Both the position numbers and the translations under genes were made by a program. Shown piece after piece: positions 5,398-5,420 of a stretch of DNA of 5,420 nucleotides. The stretch covers positions 1 to 5,420 of the forward strand of contig JAFGPH010000522.1 in NCBI GenBank assembly GCA_016926135.1. Reading direction: 5' to 3'. Source of the stretch: Deltaproteobacteria bacterium. Lineage in GTDB: Bacteria; Desulfobacterota; DSM-4660; Desulfatiglandales; HGW-15. The notes under the pieces are model-generated. The model was not told the DNA's origin. It searched no databases and was given only the letters and a program-made list of their open reading frames with translations. Position 1 is the stretch's first letter; each line of letters opens with the position of its first letter.

Positions 5398-5420
5398 TAT
5401 TTCCTTTTTCATTTGGCGGG

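Overview
The window is a GC-rich chromosomal segment from a Gram-negative-type bacterium. Sigma70-like promoters, Shine-Dalgarno sites and a YihY/BrkB inner-membrane protein support this. The mix of an RhlE-like DEAD-box protein, an Old Yellow Enzyme of the single-domain NADH:flavin oxidoreductase type, an FHA-GAF protein and short degenerate intergenic repeats suggests a deltaproteobacterium (Desulfobacterota). That placement is inference; there is no rRNA or marker gene to confirm it.

Layout. On the minus strand (58-1536) lies an intact 492-aa DEAD-box helicase homologue. Almost all of its ATP-binding, catalytic and RNA-contact motifs are altered, so it looks like a pseudo-helicase with an acidic/proline linker and a very basic C-terminal tail. 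A 330-bp divergent intergenic region (1537-1866) follows. It holds two blocks of 7-nt-period repeats, a possible minus-strand promoter, and a plus-strand promoter with an inverted repeat over its -35 box. On the plus strand comes a 92-codon remnant of an Old Yellow Enzyme-type oxidoreductase (1867-2145). It appears to keep the N-terminus and the extreme C-terminus, with the FMN-barrel core deleted in frame. Its stop codon overlaps the start of a YihY/BrkB-family membrane protein (2142-3476) with a C-terminal winged-helix-like extension.

A near-consensus promoter (3496-3525) just after the yihY stop starts a second transcription unit of two overlapping genes: a cytoplasmic FHA-GAF protein (3582-4514) and a free-standing B3/B4 domain protein related to the editing/tRNA-binding module of PheRS beta (4514-5227). 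The last 193 bases are non-coding and carry a short CACAGAG tandem repeat.

How the genes relate. The two plus-strand units look independently transcribed. FHA-GAF plus B3/B4 are translationally coupled and may act together, with a signal-sensing or phosphopeptide-binding protein controlling an RNA/amino-acid-related domain. The OYE remnant and YihY were probably once a coupled two-gene operon. No defence island, CRISPR array, insertion sequence, tRNA or rRNA is visible. The points most worth following up are the degenerate DEAD-box protein and the internally deleted oxidoreductase.
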